Source of the DNA: Brachypodium distachyon
Lineage: Eukaryota > Streptophyta > Magnoliopsida > Poales > Poaceae
DNA: 64,000 bases
Assembly: GCF_000005505.3 (NCBI RefSeq)
Contig: NC_016131.3
Coordinates: 60,311,355-60,375,354 of the forward strand
Direction: 5' to 3'
The notes beneath the pieces are model-generated. The model had not been told where the DNA came from. It made no database searches and was given only the letters and a program-made list of their open reading frames with translations. Both the position numbers and the translations under genes were made by a program. This document shows, piece after piece, positions 37,334-49,261 of this stretch; position 1 is the stretch's first letter; the number at the start of each line of letters is the position of its first letter.

Positions 37334-37372
37334 TGTTAAATCCAGAAATTGCCTACAATAAGGTTTTTGGAT

Positions 37373-38323
37373 TGTTGGAAAAATTAAGTAATTTCGAGAA
37401 TAACAATTTAATGAGTAATTCCAGAATATAAATCATGACGACAGTAGCAACTAACACATGCATCTCAAAAATACTAGAAGTATTTAACAGCCCAACGAAC
37501 AGCAATACGAATTCGCAAATCATAGCTAAACTATACATCGGATCACCGATTACGTACTGTTTCGATGAAGAAGAAGAAGAAGAAGAAGAAGAAGAAGAAG
37601 AAGAAGAAGAAGAAGAAGAAGAAGAAGAAGAAGAAGAAGAAGAAGAAGCAGCCGTGATGACGATCGAGTTGACTTGACGACGTTCCTGGCGACGAAGACG
37701 GCGGCACGTAGCACCGCCTGACTTGGACGGTAGACGACCCGTGGTGACGGAAGCGAGCAGTTGCGCGGAGCGCTTCCCAAAAACCTTATTCGCCCTCTGC
37801 CGTACATGATCACAAAGGCGAAAGGTTCCGGAGACTTGCTCTCCCGTTCGCTGGTGCACGCCGGCGCTCGGGATGGAGTAGACTACGATGACGGCACAAA
37901 AGCGAGAGACAGACGAAACCCTAACTCGGTTGTGTTGCGTACCGATCGGAGGGACGGGGTGGCTGTATAAATAGTCACGCAGGTATAGGTCGGTTCGGTT
38001 TAAAAAACCAGAACCGACTCCATAAAATCTGCACGCGTCCGTAATAGATTCCAAAAATACCTCACGCGTGTGACAAAAAGATAGGAAGGCGAGGTGAGCG
38101 GAGGAGGAAGAGCGCGTGTCGGAATTTTCCTTGCTCACTTGCTTACTAGGTGAGATGAGGAGCAACATCTCTTATATCCTTATATGTTGATCTCACTCAC
38201 TCTAAACTAGCAAGATGAGATTATTCCCATTCTCCTCATTTCACTTCATGAATGGGCTTTTGAGATTTTCAGAATTGTTAAATATTGAGCCTTGGGCTGA
38301 TCAGGCCCACACAAATTCTAACA
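37373..38323 (-). repeat. Copia 5' LTR
   Basis: This is the LTR preceding gag on the minus strand. It is 951 bp and starts TGTTAGAATTTG. It contains a (GAA)n microsatellite and a segment of about 145 bp (roughly 37840-37975) that the 3' LTR lacks. Confidence 0.88.
37567..37648 (+). repeat. (GAA)n microsatellite within the copia 5' LTR
   Basis: There are about 27 perfect GAA units. The equivalent place in the 3' LTR (about 32785-32800) has only about four, so the tract expanded after insertion. Confidence 0.97.
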
Positions 38324-38328
38324 GTGGT

Positions 38329-39582
38329 TGCTTGTCTTGACACGAATTGTTAATCACCGTGTGATGCGCAAATAAAGTTTCATCGCAGCAGAACCGTACA
38401 CGTAGAATGGCAGGCAATTGATATTTCGGATTATCGCCGAATCCTACTCTTTTTTATTCATTTTTTGGTTAGTGCCGAATCTTGCATCACTTTCCATCTC
38501 TTTTCAGACACGTAGAATAGATTTGGTTTCGCCCGAGAGAATGTCCGAATTCCCTAGCCAAGTCCTCTAGACCTAGGAAAAACATCCACGCAACGCAAAA
38601 CAACATTTGCCTAACTTTACCAGCACTCTGCAGATTAAAGTTCGCTAATTTTCCAAACGAATTTGATAGGTATTTAACTTTCTCGCAATTTGTTTTTTAT
38701 ATTTAACTGCCTCTGCATGTCCCTGATGCAGCACTGCCTGGAACAAGCTGCAAGATGAAGCTGAAGCCGTGGCAAGGTCAATGCAAATACGCAATGCTGC
38801 AGCTGAGACTGTCGTTTTGTTTGGCTATTGTGCAGTCATGTCTGCGAAATGTAGGCCGTAAGCCCTCTCAATCTCTCGTCCCTCTTTTACCTGGACACAC
38901 ACACGCAAAGAGAAAACGAAAAAGAACAGAGTTCAGAACAAGCCAAGAACAGAGGAGAGTAGCTTTCAGGCAACACATGCCCTTTTTCTTTTCGATTCAG
39001 CACACCAGCAACAAATGCTGGCTTCCCTTCTTGAGGTGTCACTTTGTGCACCCACTGTAGCCATGCTTCTAGAGACATACACACACATGTAGCTACAGCA
39101 ACAGAGTACACATAGTACTCTCTACTGTTGATGTAATGGCCAGTAACAGAGCTGCCATCACCTACAACAATTGACTAATGCACCTAACACAAAGGTGCAC
39201 ATCACAGTTTAATAGGATTACATATGACAAGATTAAACACCAACATTGACCGAGACACATAGGCGCATAGGGCAGCATTGCAACTCATTCACAAGGCGGA
39301 AGACAAATTTGAACAAAGAGGGAGCATTTGACAAGTACTTCGTTCACAATGCTTTCAATCTCATTATTCTCTTATAGATGAAATAAATAGGAAGAGTGTC
39401 GAAACCATACATAAAATTGTACTATAATAGACCATCACAAATTTAACTACAGATCCTCCCTGGCGCACAGAAAGCTTACAATCAGTATATGACTTTTATC
39501 AAGATACCACGCCAACAAATGGAATACGCGTCGAAAGCTGCTGCAACTATCTAACCCATTCATTCCTCACTGGTTACGTGTT
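38329..39582. other. Intergenic region between copia and DAHP synthase
   Basis: Mostly AT-rich sequence. One exon-like block lies at 38732-38857 (plus strand), bordered by a GATGCAG acceptor and a CCGTAAG donor and open throughout; see findings. The last 200-300 bp should be the DAHP synthase 3' UTR. Confidence 0.5.
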
Positions 39583-42500
39583 TCAGAAACCATAGGTTGG
39601 CAATGGCAAGACGCTGTTAAGCTTCGACGAGCGGATCCTCCTCTTCCTCAGCTTCTCAGCAATGATGAAGGAGAGCTCCAGAGACTGGGATGCATTCAGC
39701 CTCGGGTCACAGTGGGTGTGGTAGCGGTCGCCCAGGTCATCGAAGGTCACGGTTCGGGATCCACCAATGCACTCTGTCACATTCTGCCCAGTCATCTCAA
39801 GGTGGACGCCTCCTGCGTGGCTACCTTCTTGCTCATGAACATCGAAGAACGCCCTGACCTCAGCCTATATTATATAAAAGTTCATGATGATTAGTTCAGT
39901 GACACGATTGCAAAGACTTGAGCTAACACGTATTAACTGAAGAAACAATGACCAACTTATGTTAGCCAATAATCTCAACAGCACACTTCAATCAAATAAA
40001 AAGAATATTAGTAATATGGCACTATTTCAGAACTTGTTTTAATTTTGCACATTACAACATACTGGCGTCATTATTAGTAATATCTGATATATCTACGATT
40101 CATACAGTATGGTGAGGAGATATCCTGCTTTCCCCTTCCAAGATGCAGCGCATTTCTTGCAATCTTAGACTAACATTGCTAACAATTTCCTATAGTGCAG
40201 ATAGTGAACAGCCAGATAACAAGCTGCTGCTTTGGTAGGCATTGTCATTACAACCAATCCTTAGTAGTTCTATGGAACGCTCATAAGCAGTTTTCTTTTT
40301 GCTCTGAGAGATGCATACTACAAGACATCCAGAACTTTGTACCTTTCAGTTGAGGTAAGTGGTTTATATTAAGAACCACTATGGCACCATGTGCTGGTAC
40401 CATCACAAGAGTTGCAAGCAATACTCCAACTACATAATTTGTCCCGGAACACACGTGCTTAGTACACACAAAAATTCTTGAATGATCAGATGGTTCAACC
40501 TCCAGTACTCTGACCAATCAATTTCACATAAAGTGATTTGAGTATTTCCACTTCCATCATAATCGTTAGACCCACTTCAATAAAACCATTTAACTGACAT
40601 GTACCACTGTGACCACTTATGATAGTGAACAAAAGACGATTGTTTTTCTATATATTTCCGTACCAGTCCAACAACTACCATCACCGTGAAACATATGATG
40701 GGTGTCCACATCATACCTAACACACCTTTCATAACTACATATTTTTTTTGGGGGGGGTCTGGATTATGCCCCCACATACAAATTTGAGATTAAATTGACC
40801 AGTCACCAACTTTCTTGTATTAATCACAGCTAGTGACCCACCAGTTAATGACTAAATTGTAATAGCACTCGTCATTATGATTTATGTAGATCGAATATCC
40901 AAATCAAGTTGGGAAATGTTGCACTACATTTTGCATGCTTTCACAATTCATCAGCTAATTAGCTATTTCAATTATTCCCCAGAAAATGTACCTCAATGCT
41001 AACTTGTCTTTTCACCCATATTACTGGTGATCATACACCTAAATTTATTTCAGTTTTTGCTAAGATTTTTAGATTGATGCGCAGATTGTTCGCAGAGGAT
41101 GTCCCATGCTCGTGAAGCAATAAGAGGGATGAAGTAGATTGAAAAATAGCACGCACCAGAATGGAGTCAAAGGGGCGTGTCTTCAGACCGCAAGGAGCCT
41201 TGATAGTGTTCCCATGCATGGGATCAGTGATCCAGGTGACAATTTGACCAGCATGGCGGACAGCACGGATAAGATGAGGTAACTTGACCCTCATGTTCTC
41301 CGCCCCCATTCTTGTAATGATGGTAATTCTCCCAGGCTTGTTTGTTGGGTTCAATATGTCAATCAGTTTTACCAAGTCAGCAGGGTTCATTTTGTCACTC
41401 ACCTGCAATCCACATTTTTGAATGATATATTAAGTCAGTATACATCCACATGTTCTTCATGCTGTTAACATGAAGGTAGTTTCAAAACAAACCTTGATAC
41501 CAAGAGGGTTAGCAACACCCCTGAGGAACTCAACATGAGCACCATCGAGCTGGCGAGTGCGTTCACCGACCCAAAGCATGTGGGCAGAACAGTCATAGAA
41601 AAGACCAGAGGTCGAGTCCTGGCGGGTCAAAGCTTGCTCATACGGTAGGAGTAGGCACTCATGAGAGGTCCAGAATTCAGTACTCGACATAACAGGGTGA
41701 TCCAATGTTAGCCCAGCTGCAGACATGAAGCCAAGGGCTTCATCAACCCTGTGTGCCAATTCTCGGTACCTAACATAGCACCCTGGCAATAATTAGACCA
41801 TGGACAATCTCATAATTCGCCAAGAAAAAAAACCATCAGACCATCAAATAAATACTAATTATAGTTTCTTAATATTAGAGCTACTGTTGCTGCATAGCAA
41901 TATTTGATTTTGTTGTTACACAGTAAACTAATGTACATTATGTTGGTGATTCCTCAGCTGAGTCAGCGGAGTACAACGATATCAGCTATTGACATGACGT
42001 TGACACAGGAAACTACCACCCGACGATGATTTGAGAAAACAAAAACATGGTCCATCCTATAATGTTCGGCTCCTAGAGGAAAAGTGAATAGGTGTGCATT
42101 CCCATCAAATAGGATGGTCAGTAGCATTCAATAGGATGACTATAATTGCATATCTTGTAAGCAGAATCAAACGACTTGGTTGATTATTATGATGATAAAA
42201 TTCCTACGATTCTCCCCAATAGAAAGGGCAATAGAAAGTCTAAAAAGGGTCATGGAAGATCTTTTCACCTGTCGCCCTGCTCGCTGTTTTCAGTGAAATC
42301 GAGGTTCCACTGGGTGACCCGTTGCATGGCAGCGTACCCTCCCATGGCGAACGCGCGGAGGAGGTTGAGTGTCGCGGCCGACTGGGTGTAGGCCCTGATC
42401 ATCCTCTGGGGATCGGGGATGCGGCTCTTTTCGTTGAAAGCATCACCGTTGATGTTGTCCCCTCGGTAGCTCGGCAGCTTCACCCCATCCCTTACCTCGA

Positions 42501-43203
42501 ACGAATCCGACCTCGGCTTTGCGAATTGGCCGGCCATTCTCCCAACCTATTACCCAAATCAGTCAATCATACACATCGCGATTAAAAATCTGATCAGATT
42601 TTAAAGGGGCTTAGCGAAGGTTGATTTGAGGTGGGTGATGCCGAAATGGATGGGTACCTTGATGACGGGCATTTGACCGCCAAAGGTGAGGACGGCAGAC
42701 ATCTGAAGCAGGACGCGGAAGGTATCGCGGATATTGTTGCCGTTGAACTCCTTGAAGCTCTCGGCGCAGTCGCCTCCTTGGAGAAGGAAGGCCCGGCCCA
42801 TGGCGGCGTCGGCGAGGCGCTCCTCCAGGTGCCGCGCCTCCCCGGCGAAGACGATCGGCGGGAACGCCTCGATCGTCTTGAGGGCCGACTCCAGCTCCGC
42901 GGCGTTGGGGTACTCCGGCAGCTGAAGAGCCTTCTTCGCCCTCCAGCTGTCCACCGTCCACTTTGCTGGCACCGCGGGCGCCTCCGGTTTCGGGTCCGGT
43001 ATCGCGGACTTCTCCGGCGCCACCGACGGCGAAGAGGTCTTCGCCGCGGCCGGGGCGGCGGCGGCGCTCTTCGAGGGCTCCGCGGCGTGGACGGCGCAGA
43101 TTGTGCGGCGCTTCAGCGGGAGGAACGAAGGGGCGCGGCGGGGCTGAGGGGCGGCGGCTCCGGACGATATGGCGGCGGCGGCGTGGTTGGTGGCGAGTGC
43201 CAT
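39583..43203 (-). CDS. DAHPS: Class II 3-deoxy-D-arabino-heptulosonate 7-phosphate synthase, plastid (five exons)
   Basis: Minus-strand exons: 43203-42658, 42546-42269, 41769-41493, 41402-41157, 39864-39583, all GT-AG with matching phase, giving 542 residues. The enzyme condenses phosphoenolpyruvate with erythrose 4-phosphate, the first step of the shikimate pathway to aromatic amino acids and phenolics. The N-terminus to about residue 40 (Ala/Ser/Arg-rich, ending ICAVHA) is a typical plastid transit peptide. Conserved blocks of the plant class II enzyme are present: [11 protein letters not shown] (metal-binding Cys146), [82 protein letters not shown] and HTHCDPRLN. The length fits the family. 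It appears intact. The first intron after the transit-peptide exon is short; intron 4 is 1.3 kb. Confidence 0.97.
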
Positions 43204-43350
43204 TGCGGACGGAATGCCGGCGGTGGCGGCGGCGATCGGGTTGGCGAATCTGGGTTTTGCGGTAATGCAATGCGCGAGTGGAGGTGAGGTGAGGGGAGGG
43301 GGTGCGTGGTGGGCGCGGTCTCTCCTGAAGCTATCGGGGAGTGGGGCGCG

Positions 43351-43360
43351 CTATTTATAG
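43351..43360 (-). promoter_or_regulatory. TATA box of the DAHP synthase gene
   Basis: CTATAAATAG on the minus strand lies about 150 bp upstream of the start codon, in otherwise GC-rich sequence. Confidence 0.7.
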
Positions 43361-43850
43361 CTGGCCGGAGCCGGTCAGTCGGAGGCGGGGTTGGTGAGTG
43401 GGAGGGGAGGGTGGCGCGGTAGTTGGACGAAGCGACCCGGGACGGACGGGAGGAGGAAGGAAAGAGCAGGGAGGGATATCCTGGTCTTCTCTGTCGCGGG
43501 TACCATTTCTTGTGTTTCTTAACAAAAGTGGCGTAAACAAAAAACTGGAAAGACAATCGAGGGTTCGATTGCTTCTTTGGATTCGGACTATGGTTAGGTG
43601 TGGTCTCTCTGTGTCCAGGTTCATATGACTCGCACAAATTTTTGTGTCTGGGCAAAAATTACATAAGTAACACGAGGTTATTACGCCACAAAAATGGTAT
43701 TGTTGAAATTCATATTGAAAAAGATTTTTTAATGACATAATTTTATATACATATATGAATATTGTTTAGTATAATTGTTTGTCACATACGGTACTCTCCT
43801 TTTCTAGAGCCAAGACGCATTAGATTTTTTTTAGCATAACATTTAATTAA

Positions 43851-45112
43851 CTAGCAAAACACCCGTGCATTGCTACGGAACAACGGAAAATTGTATCAAA
43901 ACGTCAAATTAAATGTTGATGTGTTTCATGAGCACATATGTATATAACGATTATGATATGTTTATTTTCGTAACTTATACTCTGGTCTCTTTCTCTTTTG
44001 CACTTGTCTCATTTCTACATCCCGTGTAAAAAGAAATTCACACATGCTCAAGTTTTTTGCTCTCTACCTCCATGTTATCACTGTTCTCACGTAGACCACA
44101 CTTGAAAAGTGAGCGTTTTTCAACTCTTTTTTTTTTCTGAATTCATGAAGTGATTGTAATATAATCATGAATAAGGAAGAACATGTAACAATCATAATTT
44201 TTATCACTTCCATCCGTCTAAGCCGATCGACCTCCCTGTGTGGTGATGAATTAAACAGCAAGCATCGGTATATTGATCAAGACAGCAAGTAGCAGCAGCA
44301 GCCATCACATAAAGCAAACAGCAGTATAAAATTTTGCTTAATGGATCCTTGCCCTGCTCTCCTATCCCTTCTCCCAATTTCTCTCGCTCTCCCTCTCATT
44401 ACCCTCTCCATCCACCCTGAGTGCAAACTCCTCCTCTCCTCGTCCCGATTCATCCCGTCATTGAACATGTGCGCACCGCCTCCGCCCGTAGATTCCTGCC
44501 GTCTGATCCCACTTGCCACCCGGTACGCCTGTGCGCCGCCCGCCTGCGCCCTCTCGCAGCCTTGTCCGTCCGTTCGCCACGCCTGCGTGCCGCCCACACA
44601 TTGCGTCCGGCCAATGGTCGCCACGCACCACTGCCCGTCGAGAGGGCCACCGATGACTCGCGCCGACGCGGTCCCTTCTGCCTTGCGGGAGGCCACCGCC
44701 ATCCCGGCCTCAAGCTCATCCCATCGCCGTCCAAGTCCCGCGGGGTGCACGCCGGTGGAGGCGGCGGTCGGTGCGCGCGACGGAGCCGCGGGTCCGCAGC
44801 CGCCTTTTGCACACGTATGCCGTTGATGCGCACGAGCGGGTGGAGGTGACCAAGAGCGGCGGCGGGCGCGGGCGAGATCCGGATCGGGCAGGGGGTGGGG
44901 GTGAGATTCGTAAGAGAGGAGGAGGAGCGTGGAGGACTTTGTTGTTTTTTTCTTTTTTGGGTAGTACGTGTTTTTTCTGCGCTTGAGGACCACAGGAACC
45001 GGGATTAAAAGGCGCGTGGGGACAGCGGTGACAGATTCGTAATTTCGGTGAAATGACGTACCGCGACGACCGTACCATCAACACCAACTCCAATTTAATA
45101 TATCGGTATAGA
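43851..45112 (-). mobile_element. Helitron with intact termini
   Basis: Read on the minus strand the element starts TCTATACCGATATATT and ends CCGTAGCAATGCACGG, GTGTTTTG, CTAG. It is preceded by A and followed by T with no target duplication. These are the Helitron hallmarks: 5' TC, a 3' hairpin, a CTRR end and A/T insertion. The interior shares long stretches with the copy at 29021-30035, including the open-frame region around 44340-44830, so these GC-rich frames are Helitron filler, not genes. No Rep/helicase is present, so it is non-autonomous. Confidence 0.8.
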
Positions 45113-45939
45113 TAATTAACTATTAATATTACTACATCCAATCCTTAAAAAGTGTCGGTCATGTTGTACTAAGTTAGTACAAATTTTGTACTATAGATCA
45201 TAAGGAGTACTATATATAATCAAATCTAGTTTTTATTCTCTATTTTGTAATAATTGATACCAATTACCCATATTTAAGAAAAAAGTTCTCCGTACTAGAT
45301 AATTTTGTGGCAAAGTTTTTACTTTTTACCTCATCTCTCGAGCTCATCCATAGGCACCCGAAATGTTGAAAGCATTTTTAGAATATTTTTTAGGTGTTAT
45401 TTTTCTAAAGAATTGTCATGAGTAACAAGTATACTTGAGCATGTAAAATAAATAAAGTGATTTCAAGAAGGAAGAAGAAAATAAAAATGATCAATTATCA
45501 CTGTATGGCTATTATTAGGGCATTCTACACGTCAGATGCACCATACGAGTGAAAGAAAGGCAGCGTGTGTCGTGCCGAGCTTCCAAGATTCGTTTTGCAC
45601 CTTGAAACCGCGGGCTTGTGGAGCAACACGGCCAATGTACGAACGCTATCCAACTATTGTCTCCTTAAATTTTTTGGTTTGCAACTTTAACAAAATTTTA
45701 ATGCAATTTTTATTTGTAACTATATACATAGAGTAATAGTAACGTGGGGAATGATAATTAATTGGATAATATGTCTAGGAATTAGTCTGATTTTGAAACA
45801 TAAATAAATATAATTTCTCCTATCCAAATCTGCATGCAGCTTTGGTCAGATTTATTCCGAAAAAAAGGCTTCGGCCGGATTTGGTTTCATTGTGTAGATT
45901 GGCTCATTTTGAAAAATTGGGTCAATTAATTTGGTCAGT
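45113..45939. other. AT-rich intergenic stretch
   Basis: A partial MITE-like end lies near 45130 (CATCCAATCCTTAAAAAGTG). I see no gene or RNA. Confidence 0.5.
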
Positions 45940-47915
45940 AAGTGGGTAGATAACCTATGGGTCAACCTTATGTGGAATACTCACTATGGCAATGGTGATC
46001 TACCTGATAAACCCATTGGATCGTTTTGGTGGAAGGATAGCCTCTCTTTGCTTAACACTGTAAGATATCATCTGGTGATACTGCTGCACTTTGGCATGAT
46101 AAATGGGCTGATCAGACTGTTCGTCAGAATTCCGCCAACTGCGCTCATTTGCCATTAACCAGGATATATCCATATCCAATGCTAGAGCCCAGGCAAAGAA
46201 TCTATACCTATCTAAAAAGTACGGACAGTTTCCTTCACCGCGGTTTCATCGTCTGTCAAACATCCTGAACATGTTGGGCGTGGTGGCAAACTTGTAAACT
46301 ATGTTGCATCAACCGTTCTCCCCCAATCTCTTCTCCTCCCGTCTCCCTGTTTCTCCCGCTGAGATGAGATCGAGTCCGCCACCACCACGCCGCCGCTGGA
46401 GCTGAGATCTAGATCGAGCCGCTCCCTCTCCTATTCGTCCCTCGGCCAGCCGCTTGGTTCATCTCCCATCCCTTGCGCACGAAAAAACCGAGCCGCCGCA
46501 CCTACGCACTCCGTTGTGGCCGCCGCTTCCCCGTTCTAGGCTGCGGCCTATCCGCCGCCATCCCACCAACTAGAAAGTCCTGACCTGGGTGGCTAATGCT
46601 CAGGACCCCACCGTGGCCTCCTCTCTGCCCCGCCGCCTCCTCCCGGCAGCGCCACAGCAGACAGTTGCCACCTCCTTTCGTCTGTGCAGCAGCAGACACC
46701 GCCTCCTCCCACGTCCACGCAGCAGCAGCAGCAACCGCCAACTCTTGTCCCCGTTTTGATTGGAGCAGGAAGAGAAGCCCCTCGTGCTGAAGGACTGTAA
46801 GTGTGAAGCCGTGTTTCTTCCGATCTGCGTTCAACCGAAGCCTCAATGCTAGGTATGTGGCTAATCTAATCACTGCAGAGGAGAGGAATTGTAGAAATTA
46901 CGTGAGAAAATTGCAAGGTAGGTTACTAAGATGGTGGTTTCTGGTGGGGTTTGAAAGGGGCTTACTTGCGTTGGTTGATTGCAACAAAGGAAGGATAACA
47001 TCCATGACCTATTTAAAAGGGATGTTTGGTGGTCATAAAAAAAAAGCAAAGATTTTTTTTTAATGCATGTCTTCCAATGTCTATTATTTTTTTTTTGTTC
47101 CGTTGCAACGCACGGGCATTTCAGCTAGCGACATCTATAAACTATTCCACATCCCCTTATCTGCCATATCTGCACTAAAATGTCAGGAACTATATGATTT
47201 CCTCAATGATACGACATCTGATGGCAAGGACATATGGGCTCTTGACGTATTGGGGTGGAGAACGCTTCAGAACTGATAAAGTATATAGAGCTATGCTTAA
47301 CTCTGAACCTGTTGCTCGCCCTTTCAGCTGTATTTGGAAATCGGCTTGTCTCTCCAAACAAAAGTTCTTTTTATGGCTACTCATTCTAGACAGGCTCGAC
47401 ACCAGAGACCTTATGATGAGAAAGAATTTCTATGTTGAAGACAATAACTGTGTGCTATGTGATGAGGGCATCGATGAAAGTATGACAATCTTTTCTTTGA
47501 ATGCAACTTCGGTCAGAGCTTTTGGTGGAAATTAGGCATGGAATGGAATCCAGACCTACAACTCTTTAACATGCTTATGCAATCAGGGGCTCAAAACCAG
47601 AATGTCATATGCTTTAAGGAAGTACTTATCTTGGGATGTTGGTCCTTATGGAATCATAGAAATCATATCATCTTCCGCAATGAAGCTCGTGATGGATACT
47701 CTGCATTTCAGGCTTCAAAGAATATTTCCTGATGGTTCGGCATAGGGCTAAACCAAGTCTGAAAGAAGGGATGTCCACTTGGCTAGACACCTTGTAATTT
47801 CTGCTTTTTACTCGCTGTATATATCCATCGTACATATCCACCCTTTTTATAAATGAAAATGGAACAGTAGTGACCTTTCCTACTGTTTTGTGTCAAAAAA
47901 AAGTGGGTAGATAAC
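45940..47915 (+). mobile_element. 5'-truncated LINE with 15-bp target duplication
   Basis: AAGTGGGTAGATAAC occurs at 45940-45954 and again at 47901-47915, directly after a poly-A end (TGTCAAAAAA). Between them lies the C-terminal part of a LINE ORF2 on the plus strand: VNLMWNTHYGNGDLPDKPIG (from about 45958), then after a Helitron insertion DIYKLFHIPLS, then SCIWKSACLSKQKFFLWLL, NCVLCDEG and a WSLWNHRNHIIFRN tail, i.e. the zf-RVT region and the end. Several frameshifts separate these blocks. It is a dead-on-arrival copy with a clear target-primed insertion signature. Confidence 0.9.
46201..47128 (+). mobile_element. Helitron inserted in the LINE
   Basis: The insert starts TCTATACCTATCT and ends CCGTTGCAACGCACGG, GCATTTCAG, CTAG. 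Deleting 46201-47128 joins AAGAA to CGACATC and restores the LINE frame as AQAKNDIYKLFHIPL, so both borders are known to the base. The downstream base is C instead of the usual T. The interior is GC-rich (46320-46760) and shows no helicase. Confidence 0.82.
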
Positions 47916-49261
47916 TTAGAAATTGACAATTTTAGTATTTTCCATCTAACGTCCATATACTATTCATTAATCTGCATGTACATGACACAACTTGTTCCTA
48001 AATGCAATATTACGTCATACGGAGATTAACCAATGAATTAGAATCCATATGCGAAGAAAGAAGACATGGGTCAATCGGACGGCCAGCTAATGAGGTGCTC
48101 TAGGAAGCCAAGTTGTGTACATGAACCTAGGCAGAGCTCCTGTGGAGGGCAGCCTCTTATGGGGCCGTAAGGTTTTCATTTTTTTCAGCCTCCTCACTTT
48201 TAATTATTTAAAAAATTCCGCATCGAGGTTCACGGTGGGGCCCTCGTGGCGCCTGTGCAGCGGCGTGCCACCATGTGCCACATCCCGACGAAGCTCCCTG
48301 ATGCACGAGATTCACAGCACAGAGCCGCAAAGGGATCTCCGGTGGCGGTGCACGACGAGATCCATGGCAGCGGCGCAGTGTGCAGAGATAGCTACGACAG
48401 CGGCATCGTGGTGCAGCGGCGGCGTGCAGATTGGGAATGAGAGGAAGAGGAAAAGGGCAGGGCGAGGGAGAGGAAAATTAAGCATAAAGTGGAGGGTGGG
48501 TGTGGAAGGGAAGAGAGAGGTGGGGCCCGCGTAGATGTGTGTCGAATCAACTGTGTTGCTCAGTCATCCAAGAAAGACTTGCCTCTTTCATGTTTCCTTG
48601 TTTTATTTTCTTTCAACACGTGCCATTTGGTTATGTATAAGAAAAGAAAACAAGGAAACAAAGATGAACAGAAGGATGCCACTCCCAAACAATGGTCGGT
48701 AGGTGGGCATTTCTGGCAGATCTGGATGGTGCTAATATGGTTTGTGAAGATTCATCCGTTCCTTTCAAGCAAGGTTCAAACACCAAAGTTAAGATAAAAA
48801 GAAAAAAATTCCACCCACCCTAAAAACTCAATTTATTTTCGAAAAGGAAGTTGACCCTCGACCTCTGTGTAGATTGATTATGGAAACCTAAATAGTTAGA
48901 ATTCAATCTCATTAGTTTAACATCACGACAATCTTTGAACAAGTTCTCTCACTGGTATTTTTCACATATTAGCTGGCATGTGCATTGCGACACAATTACT
49001 ACGTAGTTGTCATTAGTTGGTCTATACAAAAGACTTAAATTTGGACTCTACCCTACTATCTCTCTGCATCACTTAGAGACAAATGAATTGTCTCTTGATC
49101 GAGCTTGTTTTACATGAGAATTAGTAAAAAGATAAGATGATGACAACCAGTGTTTATATAGTACAGCAGCACATATTGTCAAGAACTTCCTTTCAGTTCA
49201 TGTAGTCAGAGTGTCCGCCTCTGTACGAAAATTCAACTTTCTATTATGTCTCTTTTCGAAA
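47916..49261. other. Intergenic region without a recognised gene
   Basis: A GC-rich block at 48220-48530 has open frames, but they are low complexity. A LINE-like 3' tail on the minus strand lies near 48840-48895 (GAAGTTGACCCTCGACCTC). Nothing else is recognised. Confidence 0.5.
48840..48895 (-). repeat. LINE-like 3' tail remnant
   Basis: This is the reverse complement of the tail type described at 5797-5850: a GACCTCTGTGTAGATTGATT core next to TTTTCGAAAAGGAAG. No coding part is attached. Confidence 0.4.

Larger units (their letters stand above)
31167..38328 (-). mobile_element. Ty1/copia LTR retrotransposon with GTGGT target duplication
   Basis: The element occupies 31172-38323 and is flanked by GTGGT at 31167-31171 and 38324-38328. 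The 5' LTR (minus strand) is 38323-37373 (951 bp, ends TGTTAG ... CCAACA). The 3' LTR is 33324-31172 and contains a 1.4 kb Mutator-like insertion. A purine tract (GGTGGGGGAT) precedes the 3' LTR. Domain order gag, protease, integrase, RT, RNase H shows a copia element. Only about 50 bp separate the 5' LTR from the gag ATG, and no tRNA-Met primer-binding motif (TGGTATCAGAG) is visible. The LTRs have diverged clearly, so the insertion is not recent. The family is not identified. Confidence 0.92.

Noticed and set aside
37970..37977. TATAAATA on the plus strand of the copia 5' LTR as a promoter for the DAHP synthase side
   Set aside because: There is no coding target on that strand nearby and the retroelement runs on the minus strand. 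A TATTTATA reading on the minus strand is equally possible.
37353..38168. Poly-serine (minus) and poly-glutamate (plus) open frames
   Set aside because: They are translations of the GAA microsatellite in the copia LTR.
42611..43270. Long out-of-frame minus-strand frame overlapping the DAHP synthase first exon, possibly an upstream ORF
   Set aside because: It begins at TTG, not ATG, and follows from the high GC of the transit-peptide exon.
48115..48797. Open frames in a GC-rich block
   Set aside because: Low complexity, no motif, competing frames and no flanking gene signals.
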